The notes: a model not told the origin generated them from the letters alone. A stretch of DNA of 64,000 nt from Planctomycetota bacterium (GCA_021776735.1 JAJFFH010000027.1:372001-436000), one strand, 5' to 3'. Shown: positions 28,115-36,441, counted from the first letter of the stretch. A program made the numbers and translations.

Positions 28115-29143
28115 ATGCCGTCCGCACGTCGAAATTTCAAGACACTCGCCTTGGCCGTCCTCACCATTCTGGGGATCATGGCCGTCTCCCGGGCCGGGCG
28201 GGACGACATGGGCGGAGAGCGATCGACCGCGGTCGCGGTTTCCCGCGCTGCGGCGGATGCGGCGGCCGAGGTGCGGCCGAGCGTGGTCTTGCTCCGCGCC
28301 CTGGGCAAGAAACGCAATGGATACGGCGCTGGGGTGATCGTCAGCGAGGACGGGCTGGTGCTCACGGCGCGGCATGTGGTCACCGGCGCCACGGCGATTG
28401 CGGTCCAGATCGGCGACGAGGAGTGGCCGGGCGAACTGGTCGCGACCGACCGGGGGGCGGACCTGGCACTTGTCCGGATCGTCGCGCCCGCGCTTCGCTT
28501 TGCGGCCGTTCGATGGGCGGATGAGTCGCGCGTTCGCGTAGGAGAGACGGTCTTCGCGCTTGGCAATCCGTTCGGCGTCGGCCTGTCGGTCTCACGCGGG
28601 GTTCTGTCCGCTCGCGAGAGGCGGGGCGTGGTCCCGGGGAACACGGCTCTCCTGCTTCAGACGGACGCCGCGGTCAATCCGGGCTCCTCGGGAGGACCTC
28701 TGGTGACCCTCGACGGGCGGGTCATCGGTCTGATCACGGCGATCTTGACGCGTACCGGCGGCCATCAGGGGGTCGCCTTCGCCGTACCTGCCAGCGAGAT
28801 CATGCGCTCCTTGCCGGATCTTGTGGCCGGCCGCGCCGTGCAACGACCCTGGCTGGGCCTGCGCGTCTCTGCGGTCCGCGACGGACTCAAGGTCGTGGCG
28901 ATTACGCCCCGCGGCCCGGCGTTCAATGCCGGCCTGAAGGTGGGCGATCTCGTTGTCCGAAGTGCGGCGACCCCGCTGCGCGACATTGGCGATCTGCGTC
29001 GAATTCTGAGCAGCCGACGAGCGGGTGCCCACATTCCGCTGAAAATCCGGCGCGGCGACGCTGTCGTAACCCTCGATGTTGAAACGACTTATCGACGACC
29101 CGAAAACACGGCTAACGAATCACTAAAGAAAACTGACCGTTAG
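28115..29143 (+). CDS. HtrA/Deg-type periplasmic serine protease
   Basis: A 342-residue protein: N-terminal signal or anchor (about residues 8-25), trypsin-like domain with the triad His in LTARHVV (about 85), Asp in GADLALVRI (about 116) and Ser in NPGSSGGPL (about 192), and one PDZ domain (about 235-325, GLKVGDLVV). Proteins of this type degrade or refold damaged envelope proteins. One PDZ makes it DegS-like in layout, so a sensor role in envelope stress is possible. The start codon at 28115 is the only one that keeps a signal sequence; no Shine-Dalgarno is seen. Confidence 0.9.
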   Translation: MPSARRNFKTLALAVLTILGIMAVSRAGRDDMGGERSTAVAVSRAAADAAAEVRPSVVLLRALGKKRNGYGAGVIVSEDGLVLTARHVVTGATAIAVQIGDEEWPGELVATDRGADLALVRIVAPALRFAAVRWADESRVRVGETVFALGNPFGVGLSVSRGVLSARERRGVVPGNTALLLQTDAAVNPGSSGGPLVTLDGRVIGLITAILTRTGGHQGVAFAVPASEIMRSLPDLVAGRAVQRPWLGLRVSAVRDGLKVVAITPRGPAFNAGLKVGDLVVRSAATPLRDIGDLRRILSSRRAGAHIPLKIRRGDAVVTLDVETTYRRPENTANESLKKTDR

Positions 29144-29205
29144 TCCGAAGTTAGGGTAACGTACAACTATCGAGCAGGACGCGGCGCTCCCCGGGCCACT
29201 CATCA

Positions 29206-29249
29206 GTGCATCTCGCACCGTGCATCTCGCACAGTGCATGTTTCGCACA
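29206..29249 (+). promoter_or_regulatory. three tandem GTGC-N5/7-GCAC dyads
   Basis: GTGCATCTCGCAC occurs at 29206 and 29220 and GTGCATGTTTCGCAC at 29234; each is its own dyad (GTGC...GCAC) and the period is 14 bp. The array lies in the gap between htrA and the small-peptide/lexA pair and looks like a multi-site operator; which protein binds it is unknown. Confidence 0.45.
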
Positions 29250-29363
29250 AAATACACTCGCAATCGCCGTTTTTTCTCCCGTACCCAAGTCTCTCGGTCC
29301 GGGGGCGCTGCGTTCCTGTCTTCTCGATGTGTCTTGAACATGCCTTTTCGGAGGAACAAACCC

Positions 29364-29444
29364 ATGTGGCGAAGCCGGGTACTAACCGAACTACCTCTAG
29401 TGTTGAGCGCTGTAACGCTCTTTCTTCTTGTCTTCTTTCTTTGA
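29364..29444 (+). CDS. 26-residue hydrophobic peptide upstream of lexA
   Basis: An ATG with a strong GGAGG eight bases before it opens a 26-residue reading frame that begins MWRSRV and ends in a run of hydrophobic residues (LVLSAVTLFLLVFFL). It has the look of a single membrane-spanning peptide, like small type I toxins or leader peptides. It ends 29 bp before lexA. The strength of its ribosome site is exceptional for this window, where most starts have none. Confidence 0.45.
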   Translation: MWRSRVLTELPLVLSAVTLFLLVFFL

Positions 29445-29473
29445 GTCGATTCGGCTTGAAACGTGATATTGCC

Positions 29474-30103
29474 ATGCCGACCTACACCGCCCGCCAGCGC
29501 CAGGTTCTCGAATTCATCCGTTCGATGGTCGATGAGAAGGGGATCGCACCGACTCTCGAAGAGATTGCGACCGATCTCGGCGGCATCAGCCGCGTATCCG
29601 CGTTGGATCACCTCCGTGCGCTTGAGCGCAAGGGGGCGATCAAGCGGCGGCCACGGGAACGCCGTGCGATTGAGATTGTCGATCCGGACTTTGCGCCGCC
29701 GAAGGGGATTCCGCTGTGCGGAACGATCGCAGCCGGCGCTCCGATTCTCGCGGTCGAACAACGTGAAGAGGTTCGTCTCGAGGAGTACCTCGGGGTCGAC
29801 GACAAGTCGTACCTGCTGCGCGTCCGGGGCAGTTCCATGATCGAGGATCACATCTGCGACGGCGATCTCGTCTTGGTCGAACGGCAACCGGACGCTCGCG
29901 ACGGCGATACCGTCGTGGCGATCGTCGATGGCGAAGAGGCGACCCTGAAACGTCTGTACCGGGAGCCCGATCGGATTCGACTACAGCCTGCCAATCCCAC
30001 CCTGCAACCGCAGTACTACGCCCCAAACCGCGTGGAAGTCCGCGGGGTCGTGCGGGCTGTTGTACGGCGCACGGGCGTAACGGTTTCGCCGGCTCGGGTC
30101 TGA
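29474..30103 (+). CDS. lexA: LexA repressor
   Basis: A 209-residue LexA: winged helix (residues 1-70), the self-cleavage Ala-Gly bond in GTIAAGAP (about 86-87), catalytic Ser in VRGSSM (about 120) and Lys in EATLKRL (about 159). It represses the SOS regulon until RecA triggers self-cleavage. An in-frame ATG 80 codons upstream is the dyad array rather than a real start; the ATG at 29474 gives a standard N-terminus. The operator type in this organism is not obvious: neither CTGT-N8-ACAG nor GAAC-N4-GTTC boxes are seen upstream. Confidence 0.93.
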   Translation: MPTYTARQRQVLEFIRSMVDEKGIAPTLEEIATDLGGISRVSALDHLRALERKGAIKRRPRERRAIEIVDPDFAPPKGIPLCGTIAAGAPILAVEQREEVRLEEYLGVDDKSYLLRVRGSSMIEDHICDGDLVLVERQPDARDGDTVVAIVDGEEATLKRLYREPDRIRLQPANPTLQPQYYAPNRVEVRGVVRAVVRRTGVTVSPARV

Positions 30104-30186
30104 CTGTGTCTTTCTGAGGGTGTCTTTCTGACGGTGTCTTTCTGACGGTGTCTCTCTGACGGCGTCTCTCTGACGGCGTCTCTCTC
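30103..30186 (+). repeat. six tandem 14-bp repeats after lexA
   Basis: Six units of ACGGTGTCTTTCTG (with small substitutions such as GCGTCTCT) run without gaps from the last base of the lexA stop codon. A transcript of the opposite strand would be purine-rich. No palindromes or spacers are seen. Confidence 0.75.
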
Positions 30187-30408
30187 CGGCCGGGCATCCC
30201 CGCTGGCGGATAGCCGCTCTGGGGACCTCTGCAACTCTCTTACTGCGGCCCCTCGCGCCGTGGCTCGGTCCCGTTCCTTCGTGCTCGTCGGCTGTTGGGC
30301 TGGGTTCGTGCTGCTCGATCCCTCGCTCGGGTCGCGACGGTGACTCGTTGTAGCGCGCGTTCGGAGTGCGCCGGGAAGAGTCGGCGGCTGATGCTTGCCC
30401 TTGGTCGG
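30187..30408. other. non-coding stretch between repeats and zinc-ribbon gene
   Basis: I see no supported gene, hairpin or promoter here; frames on both strands lack start signals. Confidence 0.4.
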
Positions 30409-30630
30409 TCAGCGGTTTTGGTGTCGGAGATATGTGCGCTCGGTAAGCGGGGGCCGGGCGCGCGGCAGGCGGCTTGAGCCGCATTCGATGGTTTGGCCTG
30501 CGGACCAGGCGCCATACGACAACGAAACCCCGCACTGGCCACAGACCCAGAGTCGTCCGATGCGGTCCCAATGCAGTTCGCGGCGTTGGCAGGACAGGAC
30601 GGCGGGCTTCTCGGTCGGTATCGCGGCCAT
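30409..30630 (-). CDS. small zinc-ribbon-like protein
   Basis: A 73-residue reading frame with Cys-rich motif WVCGQCGVSL and an earlier Cys in VLSCQRR (about 22 residues before it), which may form a half zinc ribbon; a fourth ligand could be the Cys in TIECGS. AAGGAG lies about 12 bases before the ATG. Its low hydrophobicity suggests a cytoplasmic DNA- or RNA-binding accessory. It could be spurious, since the GC-rich context favours long chance frames. Confidence 0.4.
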   Translation of the reverse strand: MAAIPTEKPAVLSCQRRELHWDRIGRLWVCGQCGVSLSYGAWSAGQTIECGSSRLPRARPPLTERTYLRHQNR

Positions 30631-30753
30631 CGTAGGGTGCTTCTCCTTGGTGCTGAGCGGCGTTCCCGGCGACCCATGCGGGGTGATCGGGTGCGTGCCT
30701 TCGTTGTGTGGGGCACGATTATCCAAGACCGCGGTCCGGTTGTCAGCACCGCG

Positions 30754-30759
30754 TAGACT
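30754..30759 (+). promoter_or_regulatory. TAGACT box, candidate -10 of a leaderless gene
   Basis: TAGACT ends nine bases before the GTG of the HExxH lipoprotein and no Shine-Dalgarno is present. Confidence 0.35.
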
Positions 30760-30768
30760 GCCCAAGTC

Positions 30769-32724
30769 GTGCGGACCCGTTTCATCTTGATACTTCTGGT
30801 CGCCGGGGCGGCGGGATGTCGCGCTTGGGAGACATCAAGAGTTCGTCCCCGCGTCTCGACGACCGCGGAGGCGGCGCGACACGGCGACTGGGCGCGGAGG
30901 CGAGGTCTCTCCAAGGAGGCTCGCGCTTGGTACGCGACCGCGCTGGGATTAGACGCGGAGAACATGCGGGCGCATCTGGGGATTCAGAGCCTCGATTTGC
31001 TTGAGGGAAGACAACTGGCCTTGCGACGGCGGTATCGCGAACGGCGGCAGGATTTCTTGCGAGGACGCCTGGAAACCGGCTTGCGCCGCGAACGGGGGCT
31101 CGCAGCGGCGATCGGACCGTGGCGCAGCCTCGGCGCCGGCATGCTCGCGTCGGAGAGCGGGAATCGCCTCGCCGCCGAGCGGGGCTATCGAGAGGCGAAG
31201 GTTAAGGATCCGGGGCTGTCGTATGCGCGCAACGGGCTTGGACGCTGGCGGTTGGGCCGGGGCCAGGTAGGGCGTGCGAGTGCGGAGGCACGTGCGGCGG
31301 CATGGAGCGATCCGCAACACCCGTTCCCGTGGCTGCTGCGCAGTTGGGCCGCGGATCGGCGGGGGCACCTCGAACGAGCGGCAGAAGCCGCGTGGGAAGC
31401 GAGTGTGCGTGCGCCGGGCGACGCAGCCCTTGCGGCACGGCTGTCCTCGTTGGCCCGGCGCCGCGGCGACAAGGCGTTTGCGGAGAAGACGGCTCGCGCG
31501 CTGAGTGAGGGCGATGCCGTGCGGGAGGCGGAGATCCATCTGCGGGCCTACGAGCTGTGGTGGTGGCTGGGTCGCAAGACTGAAGCCGCCGCCGCACTGG
31601 CGGACGCGCGTGCGGTTGGGCTGACCGAGGCGGAGATCGGGAGCGATCGCGAGGCGACGGCGTGGCCCAAGCCGCTTCGACGATTCCTGGGCGCCTTCGG
31701 GCGCGGTGTGCGTGGCCGGTATCGGCACTATCGTGCGACGCAAGAGGCGGAGACCGTGGAGGAGTTCGTCGCCTGGGCGCGCGGGCTCTACGAACGCACG
31801 ACCGCTGTCAGACTGGGCCCTCAAGGAACGATCCACCGTTTCCGGTTTGTCGGGGCACTGGTCGATGCCCGTGCGGATTCCGACGAACCTCTGGTCCGCG
31901 CGCTGGCGCAACACGGCTTGCTGCTTGTTCTCGGTCAACGCAACGGAGGACCGCCGGAGGCGATCCTGGCCCCGATCGATCGCCGAGAAACCGGTGGACA
32001 CGCAACCGTCCGCCGTGCGCGTATCGATCGCGAAGTCGTCTGGGTGCGGTCGCCTCTCTTGAAGGGGTACGCGGAATGGGGGGGCGGGGGCGATCTCGCC
32101 GGGTTGGCGCTTGCGGGCCTGATCCTCATCGATGTCGATGCCGTGGCCTCATGGGAGGGTCGGCTCAGGCGGCGCCGTGCGCGCCTCGCACCGTTGCGCC
32201 GTGAACTGCTAGCGGATCGGGCGCTCAAGGATCGGCCCGTGCGCGCGGTGGATGATCCGGCGGGAGTTGCGGACAAGCTCAATCTGACCGGGGCGTTTCG
32301 ACTGGCCGAGGAAGTGCGCGTTCACGAGGACGCGCACCTGGTGGATGCCGACCTGCATCTGCCCGTTGGAAAGCACGCCTGGCGCAATCTGCGACTGGCC
32401 CTCTCGCGCGGTCTTTCGGCCGACAAGATCGTCGCGTATCTGGAGCGCAACGCGCAGGTGACAGCGATCGCGGAGGGGCCGACTCCCCGGGCGGCGTTCG
32501 CCGACTGCTGCTCGCGGCTTGGCGGATCGGGGCCGCACGCTCGGGGCTATACCGAGATCGTGCAAGGGGTCGTCGACGCGATTCTCGCCGCGCCCGAGCG
32601 CTATCCGGCGATCGACCCGCAGCGCGTCGTGGTGCAGCAATTGCACCGGCTAGGCGACGGACAGATCCGTGCGCTGGCCCGCGAACTGATGGGCGGGTGG
32701 GGTCTCCGCGCGAATGCCGAGTGA
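30769..32724 (+). CDS. TPR lipoprotein with HExxH motif
   Basis: A 651-residue lipoprotein: signal with lipobox LLVAGAAGC (Cys near 17), TPR-like helices through about residue 340, and a C-terminal domain containing HEDAH (residues near 518), followed by Glu and acidic residues (AIAEG) some 45 residues later, the pattern of a zinc metallopeptidase. A third ligand is likely but not certain. A G-tract copy (32078-32091) encodes the WGGGGD stretch near residue 440. It starts with GTG. A processing enzyme or adaptor on the periplasmic face of a membrane is a reasonable guess; no substrate can be named. Confidence 0.65.
   Translation: MRTRFILILLVAGAAGCRAWETSRVRPRVSTTAEAARHGDWARRRGLSKEARAWYATALGLDAENMRAHLGIQSLDLLEGRQLALRRRYRERRQDFLRGRLETGLRRERGLAAAIGPWRSLGAGMLASESGNRLAAERGYREAKVKDPGLSYARNGLGRWRLGRGQVGRASAEARAAAWSDPQHPFPWLLRSWAADRRGHLERAAEAAWEASVRAPGDAALAARLSSLARRRGDKAFAEKTARALSEGDAVREAEIHLRAYELWWWLGRKTEAAAALADARAVGLTEAEIGSDREATAWPKPLRRFLGAFGRGVRGRYRHYRATQEAETVEEFVAWARGLYERTTAVRLGPQGTIHRFRFVGALVDARADSDEPLVRALAQHGLLLVLGQRNGGPPEAILAPIDRRETGGHATVRRARIDREVVWVRSPLLKGYAEWGGGGDLAGLALAGLILIDVDAVASWEGRLRRRRARLAPLRRELLADRALKDRPVRAVDDPAGVADKLNLTGAFRLAEEVRVHEDAHLVDADLHLPVGKHAWRNLRLALSRGLSADKIVAYLERNAQVTAIAEGPTPRAAFADCCSRLGGSGPHARGYTEIVQGVVDAILAAPERYPAIDPQRVVVQQLHRLGDGQIRALARELMGGWGLRANAE
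32078..32091 (+). repeat. G-tract element, copy 2 (within a CDS)
   Basis: Seven G, C, five G, C inside the HExxH lipoprotein gene, encoding a glycine run. Confidence 0.6.
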
Positions 32725-32874
32725 TCGCCGTTCACGTGCTGCGGACCCGCTCCTGGAGATGGCGATCGCGCCGGGAGGCTTTGAACCGCTGGGCGCTCAA
32801 AGAACCGCTTGGCACTTGTTTGGCCCGAGGTCTTTGCTCCGCTGTTCCGGCGCGGCACGGCGGCTGATCCCCGG

Positions 32875-34218
32875 CTATTTCCGCTCCGGCGCTTGTTTCC
32901 TGGCGGCGCGCAGAGCGGCCTCGATCTCGGCCGCCTTCTTGGGGAGGTCGGCACTCAGCACGCGGCAGCCGTCTTTCGTGACCAGGACGACGTCCTCGAT
33001 TCGCACGCCGAGGCGTTCGTCGCGAATGTAGACGCCGGGCTCCACGGTGATGAGCATGCCGGGCTGCAATGGGCCAATGCCGGGGTCATGCACATCGAGA
33101 CCGACGTGGTGGCTGGTGCCGTGAATGAAGTAGCGCGCGAGTTTGGCCTCTTTGAGAATGTCGCGCGCCGCCTTGTCGACCGTGCGCAGCGTGGCGCCGG
33201 GGCGCACCGCCGCGATCGCTGCTTCTTGCGCACGCAGAACAGCATCGTAGACCGTCCGCTGGCGGGGCGTGAACCTGCCGGACACGGGATAGGTGCGCGT
33301 GATGTCAGCCGCGTAGCGATCCACCTCGGCGCCGGCGTCGATGACGATCAGGTCACCCGCGCGCAGGGTGGACTCGTTGCGAAAGTAATGGGGGATTGCG
33401 GCGTTGATCCCGGCGGCGACGACAAACCGGTAGGCAGGCTGCGCGCGCCGGCGGCGGACGGCGAACAGCAGGGCACCATCGACCTCGCCCTCGGTGGCCC
33501 CCGGACGCAGATGTTTCAACGTCTCGCGGAATGCCGTCATCGTGATCCGCACCGCGCGCTCAAGCGCCCGGATTTCGCCGGGATCCTTGATGCTGCGCTG
33601 TCGCCGCAACTGAAGCGTGAGATCGGTGAGCACGATGTCGGGCCGCGCGGCCGCGAGCTCCTTGACCAGCGCCTTGCGGATGGCGCGGACGGTGATGTGA
33701 TCCGGCCTCTTGTACGCCGGCAGGCGAAGGCGTGCATCGGTCGGCAGCCATTGGGCGAGCCGTCGCGCCAGCCCCCGCCCCCCCCTCGGCGCAGCTCGTG
33801 CGCACTCGACCGCAAGATCCTTGGCGCTCTGCTTGCCGGGCAGGTAGCGCAGTCCGTAGAACTGCACGAACCGCGGGCTTGCGTTGCGCAAGAAGAGCAC
33901 CTCGCGCGCCTCTTGGGGCTTCTCGCCGCGGCGCGGCAGGCTCAACGGCGTCGCATCCCTACCCACGAGGAGCAGCGAAGCGTCCGGATCCTGGACTCCC
34001 GTGAGGTAGAGAAAGTGGCCCTCCTGACGCGGCAGCAACACATCGGTCAGCGGCTGGCCGAGCACGAGCGCGTAGTCCTTGCCGAGAAACCGCTGGAGCT
34101 CGGCGCGGCGCCGCTTGCGGGCAGCGACAGGATCGACCGTGGGCGGGTTGGCCGTCGCCGGTATGGCCGAAGCCAGAACAAGGGCGCCGAGAACGAACCC
34201 ACGAAGCAAGAAACGCAT
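32875..34218 (-). CDS. exported Xaa-Pro aminopeptidase (M24B)
   Basis: A 447-residue M24 metallopeptidase with a signal peptide (start MRFLLRG, cleavage near ATANPP). The creatinase-type C-domain carries the metal ligands: two Asp in DAGAEVDRYAADITRT, His in GTSHHVGLDVHD, Glu in TVEPGVY and Glu in VRIEDVV. Aminopeptidase P removes the first residue before proline; the signal peptide makes this one periplasmic or secreted. A TATCCT ends nine bases before the ATG, and the ATCGCCGTCCGT element lies just upstream at the -35 distance, so this gene may be transcribed leaderless. A run of eight C (33778-33785) lies in the coding sequence. Confidence 0.9.
   Translation of the reverse strand: MRFLLRGFVLGALVLASAIPATANPPTVDPVAARKRRRAELQRFLGKDYALVLGQPLTDVLLPRQEGHFLYLTGVQDPDASLLLVGRDATPLSLPRRGEKPQEAREVLFLRNASPRFVQFYGLRYLPGKQSAKDLAVECARAAPRGGRGLARRLAQWLPTDARLRLPAYKRPDHITVRAIRKALVKELAAARPDIVLTDLTLQLRRQRSIKDPGEIRALERAVRITMTAFRETLKHLRPGATEGEVDGALLFAVRRRRAQPAYRFVVAAGINAAIPHYFRNESTLRAGDLIVIDAGAEVDRYAADITRTYPVSGRFTPRQRTVYDAVLRAQEAAIAAVRPGATLRTVDKAARDILKEAKLARYFIHGTSHHVGLDVHDPGIGPLQPGMLITVEPGVYIRDERLGVRIEDVVLVTKDGCRVLSADLPKKAAEIEAALRAARKQAPERK
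33771..33785 (-). repeat. G-tract element, copy 3 (within a CDS)
   Basis: Eight G, C, five G, C on the minus strand, inside the aminopeptidase P gene and read in its coding direction as a Gly-Arg-Gly stretch. Confidence 0.6.
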
Positions 34219-34227
34219 CAAGCAAAC

Positions 34228-34233
34228 AGGATA
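34228..34233 (-). promoter_or_regulatory. TATCCT box, candidate -10 of aminopeptidase P
   Basis: TATCCT on the minus strand lies nine bases before the ATG, with GTCCGT of the 12-mer 17 bases further upstream. Confidence 0.4.
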
Positions 34234-34250
34234 AGCCGGACCGGCAGCGT

Positions 34251-34262
34251 ACGGACGGCGAT
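34251..34262 (-). repeat. ATCGCCGTCCGT element, copy 5
   Basis: An exact 12-mer on the minus strand, 33 bp before the aminopeptidase start; the last six bases fall at the -35 distance from TATCCT. Confidence 0.6.
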
Positions 34263-34297
34263 ACTTCTCAAATCTCGCTCCGCGATCTCGAGTATCG

Positions 34298-34319
34298 AAA
34301 ATCCGCGAAGCGGAGTTTT
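34298..34319. terminator. AAAATCCGC-GAA-GCGGAGTTTT palindrome
   Basis: A hairpin with five G-C pairs flanked by A and T runs in both directions, between ptsN (its 3' end) and the aminopeptidase promoter. It resembles a bidirectional terminator and matches the hairpin at 37591-37613. Confidence 0.5.
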
Positions 34320-34344
34320 GCCGGGTCCGTTTCCGTGGCAACGA

Positions 34345-34791
34345 CTAGCAAAGCACGCCGAGGATCGTCTGGGAGTCCTCGGCTTCCGCGAGGCGGCGGC
34401 GGACCGACTCGTCCTTCAGCTTGAGGGTGATCTTGGCCAGGAGCTGCAGATAGCGCTCCTGCTGGTCGTCGGGCCCCGCGATCATGACGATGAAACGGAC
34501 CGGCTCGCCATCGAGGGAGTTGAAGTCCAGTGGATCCTCCGTCTTGCCGAAGGCGACGACGAACTCGCGCACGCTCGGAATCTTGGCGTGGGGGATGGCG
34601 ATGCCGAGACCGATGCCGGTGGACATGATGCGCTCGCGCTCGACGATGGCTTCCAGAAGACCGCCCGTGTCCGTGACCTCCGGCGCGCTCGCCAAGACGC
34701 CGACGAGTTCCTTGAGGGCGTCCTCCTTGGTCTGGGATTTGAGTACCGCGACGCGCTCGGGGGCGATGACATTCTCGAGGCTGATCGACAT
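34345..34791 (-). CDS. ptsN: PTS EIIA-type nitrogen regulatory protein
   Basis: A 148-residue PtsN/EIIA-Fru-type domain with the phosphorylatable His in GIAIPHAKI (about residue 66) and a following DGEPVRFIVM. Proteins of this kind are phosphorylated by EI/NPr and control potassium transport, sigma54-linked processes or other functions. CGGAG precedes the ATG at normal spacing. It is the last gene of the trmD-rplS-yraN-ptsN run, but its frame overlaps the end of yraN slightly only in upstream readings; the chosen start lies downstream of it. Confidence 0.88.
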   Translation of the reverse strand: MSISLENVIAPERVAVLKSQTKEDALKELVGVLASAPEVTDTGGLLEAIVERERIMSTGIGLGIAIPHAKIPSVREFVVAFGKTEDPLDFNSLDGEPVRFIVMIAGPDDQQERYLQLLAKITLKLKDESVRRRLAEAEDSQTILGVLC

Positions 34792-34813
34792 CGGTTTCTC
34801 CGTCAGGCACTTC

Positions 34814-35230
34814 TCAAGTCGACTCTGAGGGCTTGCTGGGTGCGTCTCCCGTCGGGGCTGTAGCTCCGCGGGTCCATTCAACATGGTCGGGCCGGCGCGG
34901 GTCCCCGCTCACGGAGACGAGGTCGAACCGAAACGGATGATGGCGCACCGCGTACCGGCTCCGAAACGCTCGCGCCGCGGCGCCGATGCGTCGTTGCTGA
35001 GCGCGCGAGACCGGGCGGCGGTCGTCCAGAAAGCCGGCATGCCGTGACTTGACCTCGACGAAGACGATGGTCTCGCCGTCGAGGACAACACGGTCCAGCT
35101 CGCCGCCCCCGCCGCGCCAGTTGCGGGCGAGCACGATGTGGCCGGCCCGTCGAAGTGTTCGTTCCGCGGTTCGTTCGGCGAGCGCGCCACGCTGCCTTCG
35201 CGAAGTCGCGGTCGGGGCACGGGCCGGCAT
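34814..35230 (-). CDS. yraN: YraN/UPF0102 nuclease-fold protein
   Basis: A 138-residue UPF0102 protein with the family motif GELDRVVLDGETIVFVEVKSR (seen in two parts: GELDRVV and VFVEVKSR), which carries the acidic and Lys residues of an endonuclease fold. The family is often linked to DNA uptake or repair; direct evidence of activity is limited. It begins nine bases after the rplS stop and follows it in the trmD operon. The C-terminal 25 residues are basic and low-complexity. Confidence 0.88.
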   Translation of the reverse strand: MPARAPTATSRRQRGALAERTAERTLRRAGHIVLARNWRGGGGELDRVVLDGETIVFVEVKSRHAGFLDDRRPVSRAQQRRIGAAARAFRSRYAVRHHPFRFDLVSVSGDPRRPDHVEWTRGATAPTGDAPSKPSEST

Positions 35231-35239
35231 GGCTGCTGC

Positions 35240-35704
35240 CTACTCCTCGGCGGGCGCGGTCTCGCTTACGGTTGCTTCGGGCTCCGGTGCCGGCTGGGGC
35301 ACCGGCTCGGGAGCGCGCTTCTTGGCGGTCGTCCGGGCCTTGCCGCCCGCACCCTTGCGGCCGCCGATGATCTCGCGCAGGCGCGTGGCCTTGCCGCGAC
35401 GCTCACGCAGGTAGTAGAGCCGCGAACGGCGAATCTTGCCCGAACGCTTGACCACGACCTTTTGGATGAACGGGCTGTGCAGCGGGAACGTCCGTTCGAC
35501 GCCTTGGCTCTGCACGATGCGCCGGACCGTATAGGTCGTGCTCATCCCGCTGCCGCGCCGGCGGATCACGGTGCCGGTGAAGATCTGAATCCGCTCTTTT
35601 TCACCTTCGCGGATCAAGACGTGCACATCGACGGTGTCGCCCACATCGAAATTCGGAAGCTCGGCCCTGGCGTAGGCCTGCTCGATCCGGCTGATTCTCG
35701 ACAT
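35240..35704 (-). CDS. rplS: 50S ribosomal protein L19
   Basis: A 154-residue L19 with the usual core (FDVGDTVDVHV, RIQIFTGTVIRRRG, SPFIQKVVVKRSGKIRRSRLYYLRERRGKATRL). The normal protein is about 115-120 residues; here a 35-residue Ala/Pro/Glu-rich tail follows. It lies 44 bp after trmD and is followed directly by yraN. Confidence 0.97.
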   Translation of the reverse strand: MSRISRIEQAYARAELPNFDVGDTVDVHVLIREGEKERIQIFTGTVIRRRGSGMSTTYTVRRIVQSQGVERTFPLHSPFIQKVVVKRSGKIRRSRLYYLRERRGKATRLREIIGGRKGAGGKARTTAKKRAPEPVPQPAPEPEATVSETAPAEE

Positions 35705-35748
35705 GTTCTCCTCCTGGCGCGGGCCCCCAAAGGTCGGGGTCGCGGTCC

Positions 35749-36441
35749 TTACTCTTGGTCGTGGTCGGTCAACAAGTCCCGCCGTCGCGTGCGGGTCCGC
35801 TCAACGGACTGCCGGTGCCGCCACGCCGCGATCTCGGCATGATTGCCGGAGAACAGGATCTCCGGTACGGCATGGCCACGGAACACGCGCGGACGCGTGA
35901 ACTGCGGACCTTCCAGCAGTCCGTCCTGAAACGAATCCAAACGGGCCGACTCCGCGTGGCCGAGCGCACCGGGCAGGAGGCGAGTGGTCGCTTCCACGAC
36001 CGCCAACGCCGCCAGCTCCCCGCCCGCAAGGACGAAGTCGCCGAGCGAAATCTCGCGCGGGTTCAGCACCGTTCGTATCCGTTCGTCGAATCCTTCATAA
36101 CGCCCGCAGACCAGGATCATCCCGGACCCTGCGGCCAACTCCGCCGCCACGTCTTGGTCGAACCGTTCTCCTTGCGGCGAGAGCAGGATCGTCGGCGCCA
36201 CCGGTTCATGGCCAGCGCGCGCAGCTTCCACGGCTGCGATCACCGGCCCCGGCATCAGAACCATCCCAGGCCCGCCGCCGAACGGACGATCGTCCACCTG
36301 GCGGTGTTTCCCCTCGGCAAAATCGCGGATGTCGATCGTCTCGCACGACACGATCCCCTTCTCCGACGCGATGCCCATGATGGACGCACCGAGGTACGTC
36401 CGGACGATGTCGGGGAAGAGGGTGAGTACGGAGATTTTCAC
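35749..36441 (-). CDS. trmD: tRNA (guanosine(37)-N1)-methyltransferase TrmD
   Basis: A 230-residue TrmD with the SPOUT-knot motifs RPFGGGPGM (about residue 55), [14 protein letters not shown] (about 112) and [13 protein letters not shown] (about 137). It methylates G37 of tRNAs that read CUN, CCN and CGG codons and prevents frameshifts. GTG is the start. The usual partners rpsP and rimM are not upstream; ribE diverges from here. A TTGACC-N17-TCCAAT candidate lies 33 bp upstream on the minus strand, next to a run of seven G. Confidence 0.97.
   Translation of the reverse strand: MKISVLTLFPDIVRTYLGASIMGIASEKGIVSCETIDIRDFAEGKHRQVDDRPFGGGPGMVLMPGPVIAAVEAARAGHEPVAPTILLSPQGERFDQDVAAELAAGSGMILVCGRYEGFDERIRTVLNPREISLGDFVLAGGELAALAVVEATTRLLPGALGHAESARLDSFQDGLLEGPQFTRPRVFRGHAVPEILFSGNHAEIAAWRHRQSVERTRTRRRDLLTDHDQE

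Noticed and set aside
29220..29363. Upstream in-frame ATG codons as start for the small peptide or lexA
   Set aside because: These ATG codons are part of the GTGCAT dyads; the peptide has GGAGG only at 29364 and LexA has a standard N-terminus only at 29474.
30103..30186. Possible CRISPR array
   Set aside because: The 14-bp units have no spacers between them and no cas gene is near.
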